Of a stretch of 64,000 nt of DNA, positions 25,111-35,693 are shown in pieces (within the stretch, counting starts at the first letter, position 1; the number at the start of each line of letters is the position of its first letter). Both the position numbers and the translations under genes were made by a program. The notes below the pieces were generated by a model that worked only from the letters and a program-made list of their open reading frames with translations, searched no databases and was not told the origin of the DNA. Location of the stretch: positions 31,199,280 to 31,263,279 of the forward strand of contig NC_083605.1 in assembly GCF_029168945.1 (NCBI RefSeq), in the 5' to 3' direction. This DNA is from Cannabis sativa (Eukaryota; Streptophyta; Magnoliopsida; Rosales; Cannabaceae).

Positions 25111-26286
25111 TCCTTCAACTCTCCTTGAATACAAGGATAACACACAAGGAGAATGATCAAATGTCCCTTCGCTCAGAAAGTTCGCCTCTGCTGTCAGATA
25201 TTGATCAAGCCATGCTTGGTTAGCCATAACTCTATCAATTTTTGAACAAATTCTATCTTTCCCTTGTTGTTTGTTTGACCATGTGAAAAAATTCCCAGTT
25301 GCCTTCACATCTTCCAACCGACACTGCTCAACACAGTTTGCAAAAGCTATATCTGGATAATACTTGACTTTATGTCCTATTCTCTCCTCCTTTAAGAGAA
25401 TATCATTAAAGTCTCCCATTAAAAACCAGCTCTCCATTGTTGCTAAAGCTGCCAAATCTTTCCATAGTGTCTCTCTCCTAGCTTTATTATTGAAAGCATA
25501 AATGATAGTAGCAAAGCTACTAAAGGTATGATCCATTGTAGAGATTTTTAAATGCATTAGTTGACTTGTACATTTAATAATATCCACAATGTATCTTACC
25601 GGATTCCAAGCAATGACAATCCTTCCACCTCGATGCCAAGCGATGTTTGTTGAGAAACACCATCCTTCGAACACATTAAGATACAAGGTTCCCAATTTGT
25701 GAACCTTGACCCTTGTCTCAAGGAGCCCCACAAAACCAACACCCTGATTATGAATAAGTTGCTTGATTGCTCTTTGTTTTTGAGTGTTGTTGGCCCCTCG
25801 GACATTCCAACAAAGGAACTTATCCATTTCCAAGAGAGGGATCTCCCCCCCCCCCCCTCTTGTATTGATCTGTATGGCCCCAATCTCAGTTTCTTGTTCC
25901 TCTTGTTGCTCTTCCCCTGTACCATCTAAAATACTAAACACATTCTGTATTTCGGTTTCTACAGGGTCTTCTTGCATTCTGATCTTTTTGCCTTTTGATA
26001 CCGGTTGAAAACCATCTTCATCCTGTGTATTCTTCCTGGGTTCTGCTCTATTATCTGCCTTCACAACCCATTCTTTCTTGGCCTGAGTTTTCTTTTTACA
26101 TTCAGCAGTCACATGGCCCATTCCATAACAATGTTGACACACACTTGGCTTCCATTCGTACTGGACTGTTACTGTAGTGTTGCTGCCATATTCATTTTCA
26201 AATTCAATCATTCCTGGTAAGTCTTGTTCAATGCTAACCTCAACCAAAATCCTTGGGAACATAAGCCTTTCTCTTTCTCTTGTAAT
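25111..26286 (-). pseudogene. LINE ORF, CCHC knuckle and endonuclease part
   Basis: Open throughout on the minus strand. Near 26130 lies a CCHC knuckle (CQHCYGMGHVTAEC). An APE-type endonuclease follows from about 25830: FLCWNVRGANN, then LLETRV, GDFNDILL, SKIDRVM and TFDHSPCVLSLY, which cover the expected catalytic Asn, Glu, Asp and His positions. The frame joins MVDAITRERERLMFP upstream (across copy E) and VEGRRPFRYF downstream (across 14997-25105) without shift once the insertions are removed. A run of C at about 25847-25855 lies between knuckle and endonuclease. Confidence 0.92.
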
Positions 26287-28187
26287 TGTTGGGAATTATT
26301 TTACCAGGATCTTAGATCTACTCACAAGTATGTTTATTAACATCCTAAATAAGAACTTTCTAAAACGATAAATAAACACATATAAAGTTAAGCAAACCTT
26401 ACATTGATGCAGCGGAATAAATGTCTCCTTCCACTCAGATCTCTAACCCTTGATTCCTTTCTGTAGCAGAGTATAATCAAGATCTGAGCCCGAATGTCCT
26501 TCTTCTTCAAGTTTTGATCCTTCACAGTCTTCCAATCTATGATTGAGTTACTGCTTGCTGTGTGTGGGCACTTACTCTTTCACTAGGGTCACGAAAAAGA
26601 TGAAGGGAAAAGAGAGAGGTATTTCGGCCAAGGTAGAAAGTGAGGAAGGTTCAGTTTTTCTGAAGAGAGAAATTTCTGTCAGAAAGCTAATGAAAGCATT
26701 GTGTAATTTGACTGAGCCATCACTTTCTATTTATAGGCAACTTCTAGGTTTAGGTAAGGAATTATTTGGCATTAAAATAATGAAAATATTAATTTGAAAA
26801 ATCTATTTAAGTGGCCGGCCATATGGTGTTATTGGGCCTCACTTAATTTTGCAATTTTATCAAATTTTATCTCTATTTTCTCAAAAACGCCAATTTTCCA
26901 ATTCTAACCTTTTAAATGCCAAAACTAATTATTTAATAACTAAAATAGATTATTAAATAATATTGTCATTTAATTTAATTATTAATTAGACATATAAAGT
27001 CTATTAATAAATAAATAAACCTAGAAAACTCTTTTCCTTACAATTTCACCCCTGCTTAGTGAAAATTCATAAAATTAGACATAGTCTAACTTTAGAATTA
27101 TAATTGATCAATCACGAATCAATTAATGAGTCTTACAAGCAGAATGTTCTCAACTAGAATGGGGACCATGGATCTATATGCTAAGCTTCCAATAAGTGAA
27201 CCAAATTTACCAAGTAAATTCCTACTTATTAATTCTTCGTTGAATCCATTCTTAGAACTTAGAATTGCACTCTCAGACTTATATAGAGCATATTGTATGT
27301 TTCACGATACCAATATACTATCTCATTTAACCATTGTTATAATCTTATTGTGATTTAAAGATCCTCTATATAGATGATTTACATCGAGATGGGATTTCTT
27401 TACCGTTCTCACCCCTCAATGTATTTTGCCCCTTAAAACACTTAGCTACCTGTAAATGGTGTTTAGTGATCTAATAATTAGTCAGTTAAACAAGAGCTCA
27501 TCCATTTACTTCTATTTGCTAAGCTCGAAGGGAATCATCACTTAACTTCTATACACTAGTAGAAGCTATAGATTCCATATTTATGTTCAGCACTCCCACT
27601 CAATCATACTATCATGTTCCCAAAATATACCTATCACCCTGACCCAAAAGTAGGCTTAACTAATAAATCAAAGAACATGAATAGCACTCCTGAGTTAAGC
27701 CCAAGCATATCAGGATTTAGATTCTTTTTAATCTTAAGATCAACTACTGATATTGACTTGGAAAGATATGTATAACGGTAAGTTTGTAATATCTTAACTT
27801 AGTTGCAATATCGGTCAAGTCCAATGTATACTCCATACATTCGAAACAAGTATACTTTACTAATGTCCTGGAAAGAACATAACACTTACTCCAAGTGTAA
27901 GTACACATCATCGCTGATTATCACATTAGTGTAAATCCAATAACACTGATGAAACAGGAACCAAAACTTTTGATTCATATGATCACAATCACATTCCACT
28001 GTGTTGACGATACTGTAATTGTGAATAAACATATGATCTGGATTTAACTGATTTTGTGTGTATGAATGTCATAAACATATTAAACCATTAGCATGTAAAA
28101 TTCATGCAAACATCAATCACTTCTAATTTCTTATATTGATAACTAATTAGATTGTAAAGAGTTTTATTTAGGGCATAAAACCCAACA
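26287..28187 (-). mobile_element. Solo LTR copy E (1901 bp, TSD GTAAT)
   Basis: Opens TGTTGGGAATTATTTTACC and ends AAAACCCAACA. GTAAT stands on both sides (26282-26286 and 28188-28192). Very similar to copies C and D by eye. It interrupts the LINE between the DUF4283-like part and the knuckle. There is no internal region, so it arose by LTR-LTR recombination. Confidence 0.95.
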
Positions 28188-28192
28188 GTAAT

Positions 28193-29008
28193 CGCATCTA
28201 CCATGATAGGCTTTCCCAATTGCCGAACAATTTTAAACAAAGACTTCTCTCCCCAATACTTGAGTTCTAAGCCCTCTAATTGTATCCAAATAGGTACTAA
28301 TTTCACATCTTCTTTCTTAACACTTGAATTCGGGTCCCATGGCTTCATAATGACCGGTTTCCTATTGAAGAAAATATGGCCCCCATTCAACACTTCATCT
28401 CTTTGCTCAATAGAATGAAATCTGATCAAAAACACCCCATATGCTAATAGCTTTACTTTGTCCACTTTCTCAGACCATTTTCGTTTTGCAAAACCTTCAA
28501 GGATGTGCAATGGTGGATTAGAACCAAGCACATAGCACACCAAAGATGGTTTCCAATAGTTAATCTCATCCTCTATGTCCTCTAAATCAATCTTCACCTT
28601 CCTATCCTGCTGAGAACTTTAAAAAGAGTTCTCTAAATTCCTCACTACACTGGCAGATCTCAGAATAGGGGGAATAGGGTTCATACCTTTTGAGATACTA
28701 CTATTACATTGCTCTGTAGCTTTAAGAAAACTCACAAAGTCACGCTGGACATCCTCTTGCCTTTGAATTTCCCGTAGAGAGCTTCGAGGAGACAGTGGCT
28801 CTGGAAAGTCCTTCGATCCCTAGCTCCTTCTCCCCAAATCAATTTCATCTGGTTCGTCTTCACTCCCTGAGATTTCTAACGCCTCAACCTCATCAGGAAG
28901 ATTGATTTGCGATTTCATCTCCATGTGCCCCGCACGATTCCCATCTTTCTTGAGTTTTTTCGAATCCGATTTCAGCTTCCCGCCCCTCTTCGATTGCGTT
29001 TTCGCCAT
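28193..29008 (-). pseudogene. LINE ORF, N-terminal DUF4283-like part
   Basis: Start ATG on the minus strand at 29008-29006 (MAKTQSKRGGKLKSD), followed by a charged Lys/Glu-rich region. In-frame stops lie at 28820-28822 (TAG) and 28619-28621 (TAA). From about 28610 the sequence (DLEDIEDEINYWKPSLVCYV, then FLIRFHS, then PVIMKPWDP) matches the DUF4283 region that starts many plant L1 ORFs. The 5' UTR is short, since the TSD begins at 29053. Confidence 0.88.
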
Positions 29009-29278
29009 AGCTTCAGCAAAATGCTGCACGGCCAAAGCAGAGAGAGAAAACTTAAAATTTAAGAATATTAAAATTAAACATACTGCTAATATTAAAAATA
29101 ACAATAAATAATAATATTACAAATATATATTAATATTTATATATATTTAAATTAATCTAAAATAAATAATATTAATATTTATATATATTTTTAATATTAA
29201 TCCTACTAACAAGGTTAAATTTAACAAGATATTCTGTTATTTTAAAGCATATTCTGTTATACCAACTAAAATAGTTAG

Positions 29279-30024
29279 TGTTGCCCCTGATTTTGCCCAA
29301 TATACGTGGACCAACCACACAGGGACACGTGGACACGAAGATCTTAACACTCAAATTATTAGCTAAGTCTTTATAAAGGCTGGTGTCATCCCGGACCTGC
29401 CTCCCGGAGAAGGCCTATTAAGTCCTCTATGCTCCCGAATGCCTAAGCGGTATCAAAGCATCTCCGGGAGGTGTCAGGCTTCCTCTGAGCAGTCATCTCG
29501 CATTTAATGCCGCATGGGAGGAAACGTGTTGGAACTGCCACACGCAATAAAGTTTGACGACACAACCCCTGATCTGCACCTACAAAGATATGATCACTTA
29601 AGTCTATTGACGGCTACACTGTGAAGAGTCACGTCAGTCAAAAGGCAATAAGGACATTCCACATAAAATTCCTACAACACATAGGGATTTGACCATGCAT
29701 TACCCATGGTATATTCATTGGGAACACCCAACTTTATTGATAGTTACAGAAATACAATACTATAATTCTGGGAATCACCCCACCAAAAACACTATAAATA
29801 TCCCCCTCAAAGCTCATTAATGGGGTCGAGAATTTTGGGTTGCATAAGTGCAAGAAGAGTAAATACTCACCAAGAACATTCTCTGTATTAAAGACACTCA
29901 TAAATATACAGACTCATGGACTAAGGCTCATTAACGCCCCAACCACGTAAAAATCCTTCTCTTAATTTCTTACAGCTCTTTAATCTTTTATTATTTTATT
30001 GGTTGCCGAAAACCTCGGTCAACA
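29279..30024 (+). mobile_element. Solo LTR (746 bp, TSD GTTAG)
   Basis: Opens TGTTGCCCCTGATTTTG and ends CTCGGTCAACA. GTTAG occurs at 29274-29278 and 30025-30029. A TATA-like CACTATAAATATCCCC lies at about 29797-29812 on +, which gives the orientation, and a GC-richer 5' half contrasts with the AT-rich flanks. It resembles Ty3/gypsy LTRs in style, but no internal sequence is present to assign it. The flank 29069-29273 is AT-rich with no gene. Confidence 0.88.
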
Positions 30025-30162
30025 GTTAGATATATAGCCACTTTTTATATATAAAAATATTTAGCAAAAAAAGTATATTAAATAAAAGGAAATCCTCTTA
30101 TATACATCTTTTTAACTTTTTTTAGGAGGCGGTTACGTGTGATGTGCTTGCAATTGTTCAAG

Positions 30163-30486
30163 CACTACAAAAAATCTTACTTTTAGTCACAACAAAACTT
30201 ATGACTAAAAGTAAAAAAGTTGTAATTAATTATAAATCATCATTCTTATGTTATGACTAAAAGATCCGTGGCTAAAGATATTAGTCACAAAATTTATAAT
30301 TGTGACTAAATGTATTTTTAGTCACAATACTTGTTGCGACTAAAACTAAATTAGTGATAATTTGTATTTAAATACTATGTTTTAGTCACTAGTAACATTT
30401 TTTTGTGACTAAAAGTCACATTTAGTCACAAAGAATTTATGTTGTGACTAAAAAATTATCACTAAAGGTAGCAATTTTTTGTAGTG
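30163..30486. mobile_element. CACTA-type MITE (324 bp, TSD AAG)
   Basis: Terminal inverted repeats begin CACTACAAAAAAT (30163) and end ATTTTTTGTAGTG (30486). AAG occurs on both sides (30160-30162 and 30487-30489), the 3-bp TSD expected of CACTA elements. The interior is made of TTTAGTCACAA motifs in both orientations, so the whole can fold back. No coding capacity. Confidence 0.88.
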
Positions 30487-31045
30487 AAGATTGAAGGAAC
30501 ATGAAACAACTTGGGGAGCCTTCTCCTCTAGAGGATGCCAGCAACCCCAGGGTTATCGTGGTCTTTACTGATGCGGCTGTTCGTGGCTCGTTGGCTTATG
30601 AAGTGGCTTTAGTTCTTAATTCTGAAGGAGTGTTTGTGGATGCAATGTCGACAAAAGTCTCAGTCTCTTCTTCCCTAGAAGCAAAACTCCACGGCATGTT
30701 GCTAGCCTTGGAAATGTGCATCTCTGCTGGTTGGCCTGAGGTTTGCACCTTCTCGAAATGCTAATTTTTGGTTAAAGCAATCGTAGCTGGAAAGTGCCCT
30801 GTTTCGCAGATCAACCCTGTATTTGATCATCTCTTCCAATTGATTTTTAATCTTAATAATGTTAAGTTTATTTGGATTTCTTGTATTTTAAACCATGTTG
30901 CTCATTGGTATGGCAGATTGGGCTGCGTCCCATAACTTTTGTTGTTCCATTTCTGTTGAGAGGCTGCCCCTTTTCTTGGGAGCCTAGACGTTCTTGTTTA
31001 GTGTTCTGTTTCTATTGAATAAAGCATGGTTTTAGTAAAAAAAAA
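30487..31045 (+). pseudogene. LINE RNase H remnant with poly-A tail
   Basis: The + strand frame from about 30501 reads VIVVFTDAAVRGSLAYEVAL, then SSSLEAKLHGMLLALEM, then a stop at 30762-30764; it continues as FLVKAIVAGKCP and FIWISCILNHVAHWYGRLGC. This is the RNase H-like domain (RVT_3) at the C-terminus of plant L1-RNH elements, with Asp (FTDAA) and Glu (LEAK) recognisable. A poly-A run at about 31038-31047 marks the 3' end. The CACTA MITE at 30163-30486 sits just upstream, and the left flank may belong to the same remnant. Confidence 0.75.
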
Positions 31046-32709
31046 TGGGGTTTTTTTTGCATTTTTAATAATTTGAATTGTTGTGTGGGTTACGATCTGG
31101 GTTGCATTGATAATTGCGATATAAATTGAGTTACGATTTAGGTTGCTCCGTGAGTTGCACCGTATATTCCGTATAAAAAAAAAATAGACATACAGATCAT
31201 AGCCTCCCCTTTCATCATTACAATTTAGGGTATAAATTTCTAACTTTCATAATGTATTAAAATTAATCCCCTTAATTGAATATTTCATATAGAAACATTC
31301 TATTACTGATATTTTTATATAAATCCTCATTTTCAGTTTCAAAAATAGTGACACCCTTTTACAGTTGTCATGCCAAATTCACTTTTGGTGAGATCACATT
31401 CCACCAACACCACAAAATAAAATGTAAAAAGTTTTATAATATTAGTTAAATTGTTTTTTTTTTCTATTATAGGAAAAAAAAAAAAGGTTCTAAATAGTCG
31501 TTTAAAAATAACTACACCATCAATTACAAGGCCATTTTATTAAAATTAGAAATATTTTTTTTCATTTATTTTATTAGAAAAATAAATGCAGTTTCTTTAT
31601 TAGTTAAGTTTTTAATATTTGTCACAAAATCGTCATCTTTCTATATATCTTAAAAATAAAAAATTATTCTAATTTCAATAGTATTATTTTTTTTTGTAAT
31701 ACACACATCAAATTATTATATTTTAAATTATATCGCTGAATAAATATAAAAAATATATAAATAAAAAGGTTATAAAAGTTAGATAACATGATCGCGCGAA
31801 GCCAACTTAGTTTCCTAGTTAAATATAGGAAAATTTACATAGTATACTAACTTTTGCCATTTTTTTTACAAAAATACTGTCAGGCGGTATTTTTTACTTT
31901 TTTACTGTATTTTTTTTTATAAGTTTCATACTGCAGTATACTGTGTTAAGTTTTCACTGTTGTTCTAATTGTTCTACTGTTATTTTGAGTTATTATGTTC
32001 TGTGTTCTACTGGTGTTTTATAAAAACACAGTATTTTTGAAAAAAAAAATCGTGTGACAGTATTTTTGTAAAAGTTAACCCAAATTCCAGTATTTTTGTA
32101 AGTTTTCCATTTTATTTCAAATCAAAATATTTATTAATCATAGATGTATGTATGAACAATGAGACCAGAACATAAACCCACAGAATTATTCAGATTATCA
32201 TGAACAATAACTCAATGTTAGAGCATCTCCATTAAGTGATATAAATGCAAAATATAACTCATTTTGTTAAAACTCTATTTTAATAGTATGCCAAATTGTG
32301 ATGCAAATATATCACATAACAAAAAGTGATCTAAATTTGGATCGCAATATAAAATCATATAAAATTTACATCACAATAAATAATATATTTTTATATTTAC
32401 CATTATGTTAGTTTTAATATTTTATTATTAAATTTTAATTAACATGCTCATTTGCATTAAATGACTTGCATTATTATTATTTAATATTTTTTAATAAATT
32501 ATTAAGTATTAAATAACATATTAAATTTTATATCAAGATTTACAATTAGCAATAGAGTACAATAGTAAAAGTTAATATAAAAATATTACAAAATTACTTT
32601 TTACGCCAAATATAATTCAACTTTTACATCTCTTATTAATTAAAATTAAAGTTTTGATTAATGCTCTTTATATATGTAGTAAACCACTACATCCCCAGAT
32701 TCGAACCAC
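31046..32709. other. AT-rich interval with two probable MITEs
   Basis: No gene is seen. At 31828-32108 imperfect terminal inverted repeats (GGAAAATTTACATAGTATAC against GGAAAACTTACAAAAATACT) suggest a Mutator-type MITE, but no clean 9-bp TSD is visible. At 32221-32666, GAGCATCTCCATTAA at one end and the complement of GAGCATTAATCAAAA at the other suggest a Harbinger-type MITE, with an imperfect TTA/TTT flank. The rest is poly-A/T-rich sequence. Confidence 0.45.
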
Positions 32710-33175
32710 TAGGGATGCACAAAATATGGGTCAAACCATTCAACCTGGCCAACCCAACTTATTTTATGTAGTAAAGGGTTATGTTAAGAGTAGGCTATGA
32801 CTCATTGGATTGAAAAGTGATAGACCATATAATTATGGGTTCGTTATAAGTTGGACACATTTTAACTCTATATAACCCAAACCAACCCATTTCTTGAAAG
32901 ATGTTCTAAATTTAAGACAACTTTCATACATAAAATATATTTGATATTCACAAAATACATACAAATATATATTTTACGTTTTCATAAATAAAAAAAATTA
33001 CATTGTGATAACCTTAGAACGTGAATTAAATAAAACACATCACTAACATGTAGTCTATAATTACTCTACTACTTCTACCAACCAGCCTAATGTGAGAATC
33101 ATTCACTATTATTAACTGTGCTACTCACACAATGATACCACTACTATCTTAGTTTTTTTCTAAAAGCACTATATT

Positions 33176-33207
<32 letters not shown>

Positions 33208-33323
33208 GTATCGTTTTTTTGTGTATGCACTAGGTTGAATAATATATCCTGTTTGTAACATAAATATTAAAGTTTAAAATATTCATCTCAATCCAATGAA
33301 CCCAAACCAACACACCCCATATA
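32710..33323 (-). mobile_element. hAT-like non-autonomous element, copy 1, truncated
   Basis: Begins TAGGGATGCACAAAATATGGG, close to the terminal repeat TAGGGGTGCA of the copy at 42427-44273. Its body is the reverse complement of segments of that copy (for example CTCACACAATGATACCACTACTATCTTAG at 33122-33150). A CA/TA microsatellite lies at 33177-33208. The sequence stops at ACACACCCCATA (33323), where copy 2 would continue, because a Helitron-like 5' end starts at 33324. Confidence 0.65.
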
Positions 33324-33500
33324 TCTTTATATATTAAAAGTTCCTATCTAACGGCATTTCTTGGTTTAACAGAATATACTTTACAAATAAAAGAATATTC
33401 TGTTAAATTTAACCCCAAAAGAACCATCCACCATTTTTTTAACTTTCCTTTTAACGCAGTTAACTTATTATTCTTATAAAAAAAAAGTTTCTCACTCTCA

Positions 33501-33976
33501 GTTGGAGACGACGATTGAAAACGATTTGGGTTCTTAATACCTACTTTCTAAACAAAAACGATTTGGGTTCTTAATCGAAGCTCAACTTTTCCAAGTGTTT
33601 AGGTGGGGCTTATTCGAAAGAGACTGATTGCCTTGTTTATTCTGGGTAATCTGGATTGGATTCCCTGGTGGTATTGAGTTCATTTGGGCCTGGCAAAAAT
33701 TTAGGCATTCCGATTGGTCATTCAATTTTACTCCTTCTGTTAGAGTCGACGATTGAAAAAGATTTGGGTTCTTAATCCCTACTTTCTAAACGAAAACGAT
33801 TTGGGTTCTTAACCGAAGCTCAACATGGAAAGTGTTTAGGTAGGGCTTATTCGAAAGAGATTGATTGCCTTGTTTGTTCTAGGTAACCTAGATTGGCTTC
33901 CCTGGTGGTATTGAGTTCATTTGAGCCTAGCAAAAACTTAGGCATTCCGATTGAGTCCTCCTTTCGCATTGATCCA
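33501..33976 (+). repeat. 238-bp tandem duplication
   Basis: Sequence from 33501 (GTTGGAGACGACGATTGAAAA) recurs from 33739 (GTTAGAGTCGACGATTGAAAA), with about 90% agreement by eye through CTTAGGCATTCCGATTG. Within each unit a shorter motif AACGATTTGGGTTCTTAA repeats twice. It resembles a gene 5' UTR/leader by composition, but no ORF is supported. Confidence 0.8.
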
Positions 33977-34090
33977 TCGATTTTTGAAACAAATCGTCGC
34001 TCAAAGTAAGCATTTAATATTAAAGTATGAAAAAAAAACAACAATTAAAAGAGTTTCTAATCCAATCATTTGAACATTGTTCTACTGCAG

Positions 34091-34300
34091 GAAGCACTCA
34101 TTGAATCCCAAGGTTGGAGTCTCGTTATTCGCTGCTTAAGGCATGATGCATTCATCTCCAAGGCTGCTATTGAATTGCTTTATGAACTGTTACAAGACAG
34201 GTCTGGTTGGAATGTGTCTGTTTGCAGAAAACTCTCTCAAAAAAGCAATGCTATTCTTTTTCTTGTCACTCTTTTGAAGGGTTTTGTGCAAGAAAAATAA
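34091..34300 (+). pseudogene. U-box/ARM-repeat E3 ligase fragment (PUB43/44-like)
   Basis: A captured exon piece preceded by a plausible acceptor (TACTGCAG, 34083-34090). It reads EALIESQGWSLVIRCLRHDA, then AAIELLYELLQDRSGWNVSV, then KLSQKSNAILFLVTLLKG, ending in a stop at 34298-34300. This matches my recollection of the ARM-repeat region of plant U-box proteins of the PUB43/PUB44 (SAUL1) group, which ubiquitinate substrate proteins. Only about 70 of roughly 800 residues are present, and no U-box. It is a pseudogene fragment next to a fragment of an unrelated gene, which argues for transposon capture. Family assignment rests on recall. Confidence 0.65.
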
Positions 34301-34403
34301 GTTAGCAATAAACATGTTAACACTTCTAGGTTGTTTTTCATGTTTGATTCATTAATGGGGATTAGTAGGTCCAACTTAAGTTGTGAGTTTGGGAACAAGA
34401 CCA

Positions 34404-34643
34404 AAATAAGGTTGAGAAAGGAAAAGGCTGCTCTTGGTGCTATATTGTTTTTGTTTGCCTTTCTTTATGCATTTTGGCATATGGGCATTCACTTTCCTAT
34501 GCCTTCTCCTCATAAAGGTTTCCCCTTTTTCTTTCTCTTCAAGTATATATGTATATATACTTCTATCTGAATTCATATTCATTCATTCACATTTCATTCT
34601 CAGGTTTCTTCACCATTCCTCAATTGCAATCATAGCTCCCAAT
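34404..34643 (+). pseudogene. GTG/COLD1-type membrane protein fragment (GPR89-like)
   Basis: Exon piece about 34404-34517 reads [20 protein letters not shown], then [15 protein letters not shown]. After an apparent intron (34518-34603, GT and AG borders) it continues FFTIPQL, then a stop. This matches the conserved region of plant GPCR-type G proteins GTG1/GTG2 (rice COLD1), multi-pass membrane proteins of the GPR89 family, including the hydrophobic segment ahead of [10 protein letters not shown]. The retained intron shows it was captured as genomic DNA, not as a processed transcript. It is a non-functional fragment. Confidence 0.75.
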
Positions 34644-34914
34644 GTAAGAAACTTTTTCCAATGTTTTTGCCTAATTAATCATTAAATGACATCAAATTTA
34701 TACATTAAGTTTCTACTATTTTCAATTGCATCCAGTTCGTTAGAAGTGTAAGTGTAACGTCTCCGCTTCAAGCCTCTATTGGGCCCTTACACCCACGGAC
34801 AAATGACTCTTATACACGAGTACGCCACTCTGGCTGCTTTATGGACTGATGACTGACCCTACAGACCAACACGAGTGTTTCCAGCATGCTTTGTCCCCAC
34901 TCGCATGCTTCTTG

Positions 34915-35035
34915 GGAAAACTTCCCAAGAGGTCACCCATCCTGAAATTGCCCCAGGTCAAGCACGCTTAACTGTGGAGTTCTTTCGAGATGGGCTACCG
35001 AAAAACAAGATGCACCTTGTTGATATAGGTAGTAC
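34915..35035 (-). other. 5S rRNA-derived block in the left Cassandra LTR
   Basis: On the + strand CTTCCCAAGAGGTCACCC, then AAGCACGCTTAACTGTGGAG, matches the complement of plant 5S rRNA (from memory), including the internal promoter region. The rest (GAAAAACAAGATGCACC and onward) has diverged. It is part of the LTR and can carry an RNA polymerase III promoter, but is not a 5S gene. Confidence 0.85.
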
Positions 35036-35419
35036 CAATCAATCCATTTAAGCCTTCTTCAACTGTGCAGTCTCATACCTACACAGCCTCAGAATCATCC
35101 CACTTGACCTTCCCCAGGCGATGTGGGATTACACAGCTTACCCGGCGTTTCCCCTTACGGATCACGGGACTACTGACTGTCACAATCACCCCCTCTTACG
35201 GGGTCCGACGTCCTCGTCGACCACACTTCCGGCTGGGTCAAGGCTCTGATACCATTTGTAACGTCCCCACTTCAAGCCTCCATTGGGCCCTTACACCCAC
35301 GAACAAATGGCTCTTATATACAAGTATGCCACTCTGGCTGCTTTATGGACTGATGACTGACCCTACAGACCAACACGAGTGTTTCCAACATGCTTTGTCC
35401 TCACTCGCACGCTTCCTGG

Positions 35420-35550
35420 GAAAACTTCCCACGAGGTCACCCATCCTGAAATTGCCCTAGGTCAAGCACGCTTAACTGTGGAGTTCTTTCGAGATGGGCT
35501 ACCGAAAAACAAGATGCACCTTGTTGATATAAGTAGTACCAATCAATCCA
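35420..35550 (-). other. 5S rRNA-derived block in the right Cassandra LTR
   Basis: Same block as in the left LTR, here as the 5' LTR of the element (minus orientation). CTTCCCACGAGGTCACCC and AAGCACGCTTAACTGTGGAG are seen. Differences from the left copy are few. Confidence 0.85.
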
Positions 35551-35693
35551 TTTAAGCCTTCTTCAACTGTGCAGTCCCATACCTACACAATCTCAGAATC
35601 ATCCCACTTGACCTTCCCCAGGCGATGTGGGATTGCACAGCTTACCCGGTGTTTCCCCTTACGGATCACGGGACTACTGACTGTCACAGTAAG

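Larger units (their letters stand above)
12247..29052 (-). mobile_element. L1-type LINE with perfect 16-bp TSD, split by two insertions
   Basis: The 3' end is a poly-A tail on the minus strand (T run at about 12247-12255). The 16 bases TAAAATTTAAGAATAT stand at 12231-12246 and again at 29053-29068, so both outer borders are fixed. Removing the insertions 14997-25105 and 26287-28187, with one TSD copy each, leaves about 4.8 kb with one continuous coding frame on the minus strand: N-terminal DUF4283-like region, CCHC knuckle, endonuclease, reverse transcriptase and zf-RVT. It is the oldest layer of this nest and inactive through three stops and the insertions. Confidence 0.95.
33324..34753 (+). 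mobile_element. Helitron-like segment with captured gene pieces (3' end not found)
   Basis: TCTTTATATATTAAAAG at 33324-33340 has the form of a plant Helitron 5' terminus and is preceded by A (33323), as expected for insertion between A and T inside a hAT-like copy. Downstream lie a 238-bp tandem duplication and fragments of two unrelated genes, which is typical Helitron cargo. A 3' CTRR end with hairpin was not found before the Cassandra element at 34754, so the extent is uncertain. Confidence 0.5.
34754..35688 (-). mobile_element. Cassandra TRIM retrotransposon, complete, TSD GTAAG
   Basis: Two direct LTRs (34754-35184, 431 bp; 35257-35688, 432 bp) flank only 72 bp of internal DNA. A perfect TSD GTAAG lies at 34749-34753 and 35689-35693. 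On the minus strand a Met-tRNA primer-binding site (TGGTATCAGAGCC, complement of 35242-35254) lies 2 bp from the right LTR, and a purine tract (complement of 35186-35199) precedes the left LTR, so orientation is minus. Each LTR carries a 5S rRNA-derived block, the defining trait of Cassandra. It has no ORF and must be mobilised in trans. The 131-codon ORF at 35065-35460 spans LTR sequence and is not a gene. Confidence 0.95.

Noticed and set aside
34915..35035. A 5S rRNA gene
   Set aside because: The block is inside both direct LTRs of a TRIM and half of it has diverged from 5S; it is Cassandra sequence.
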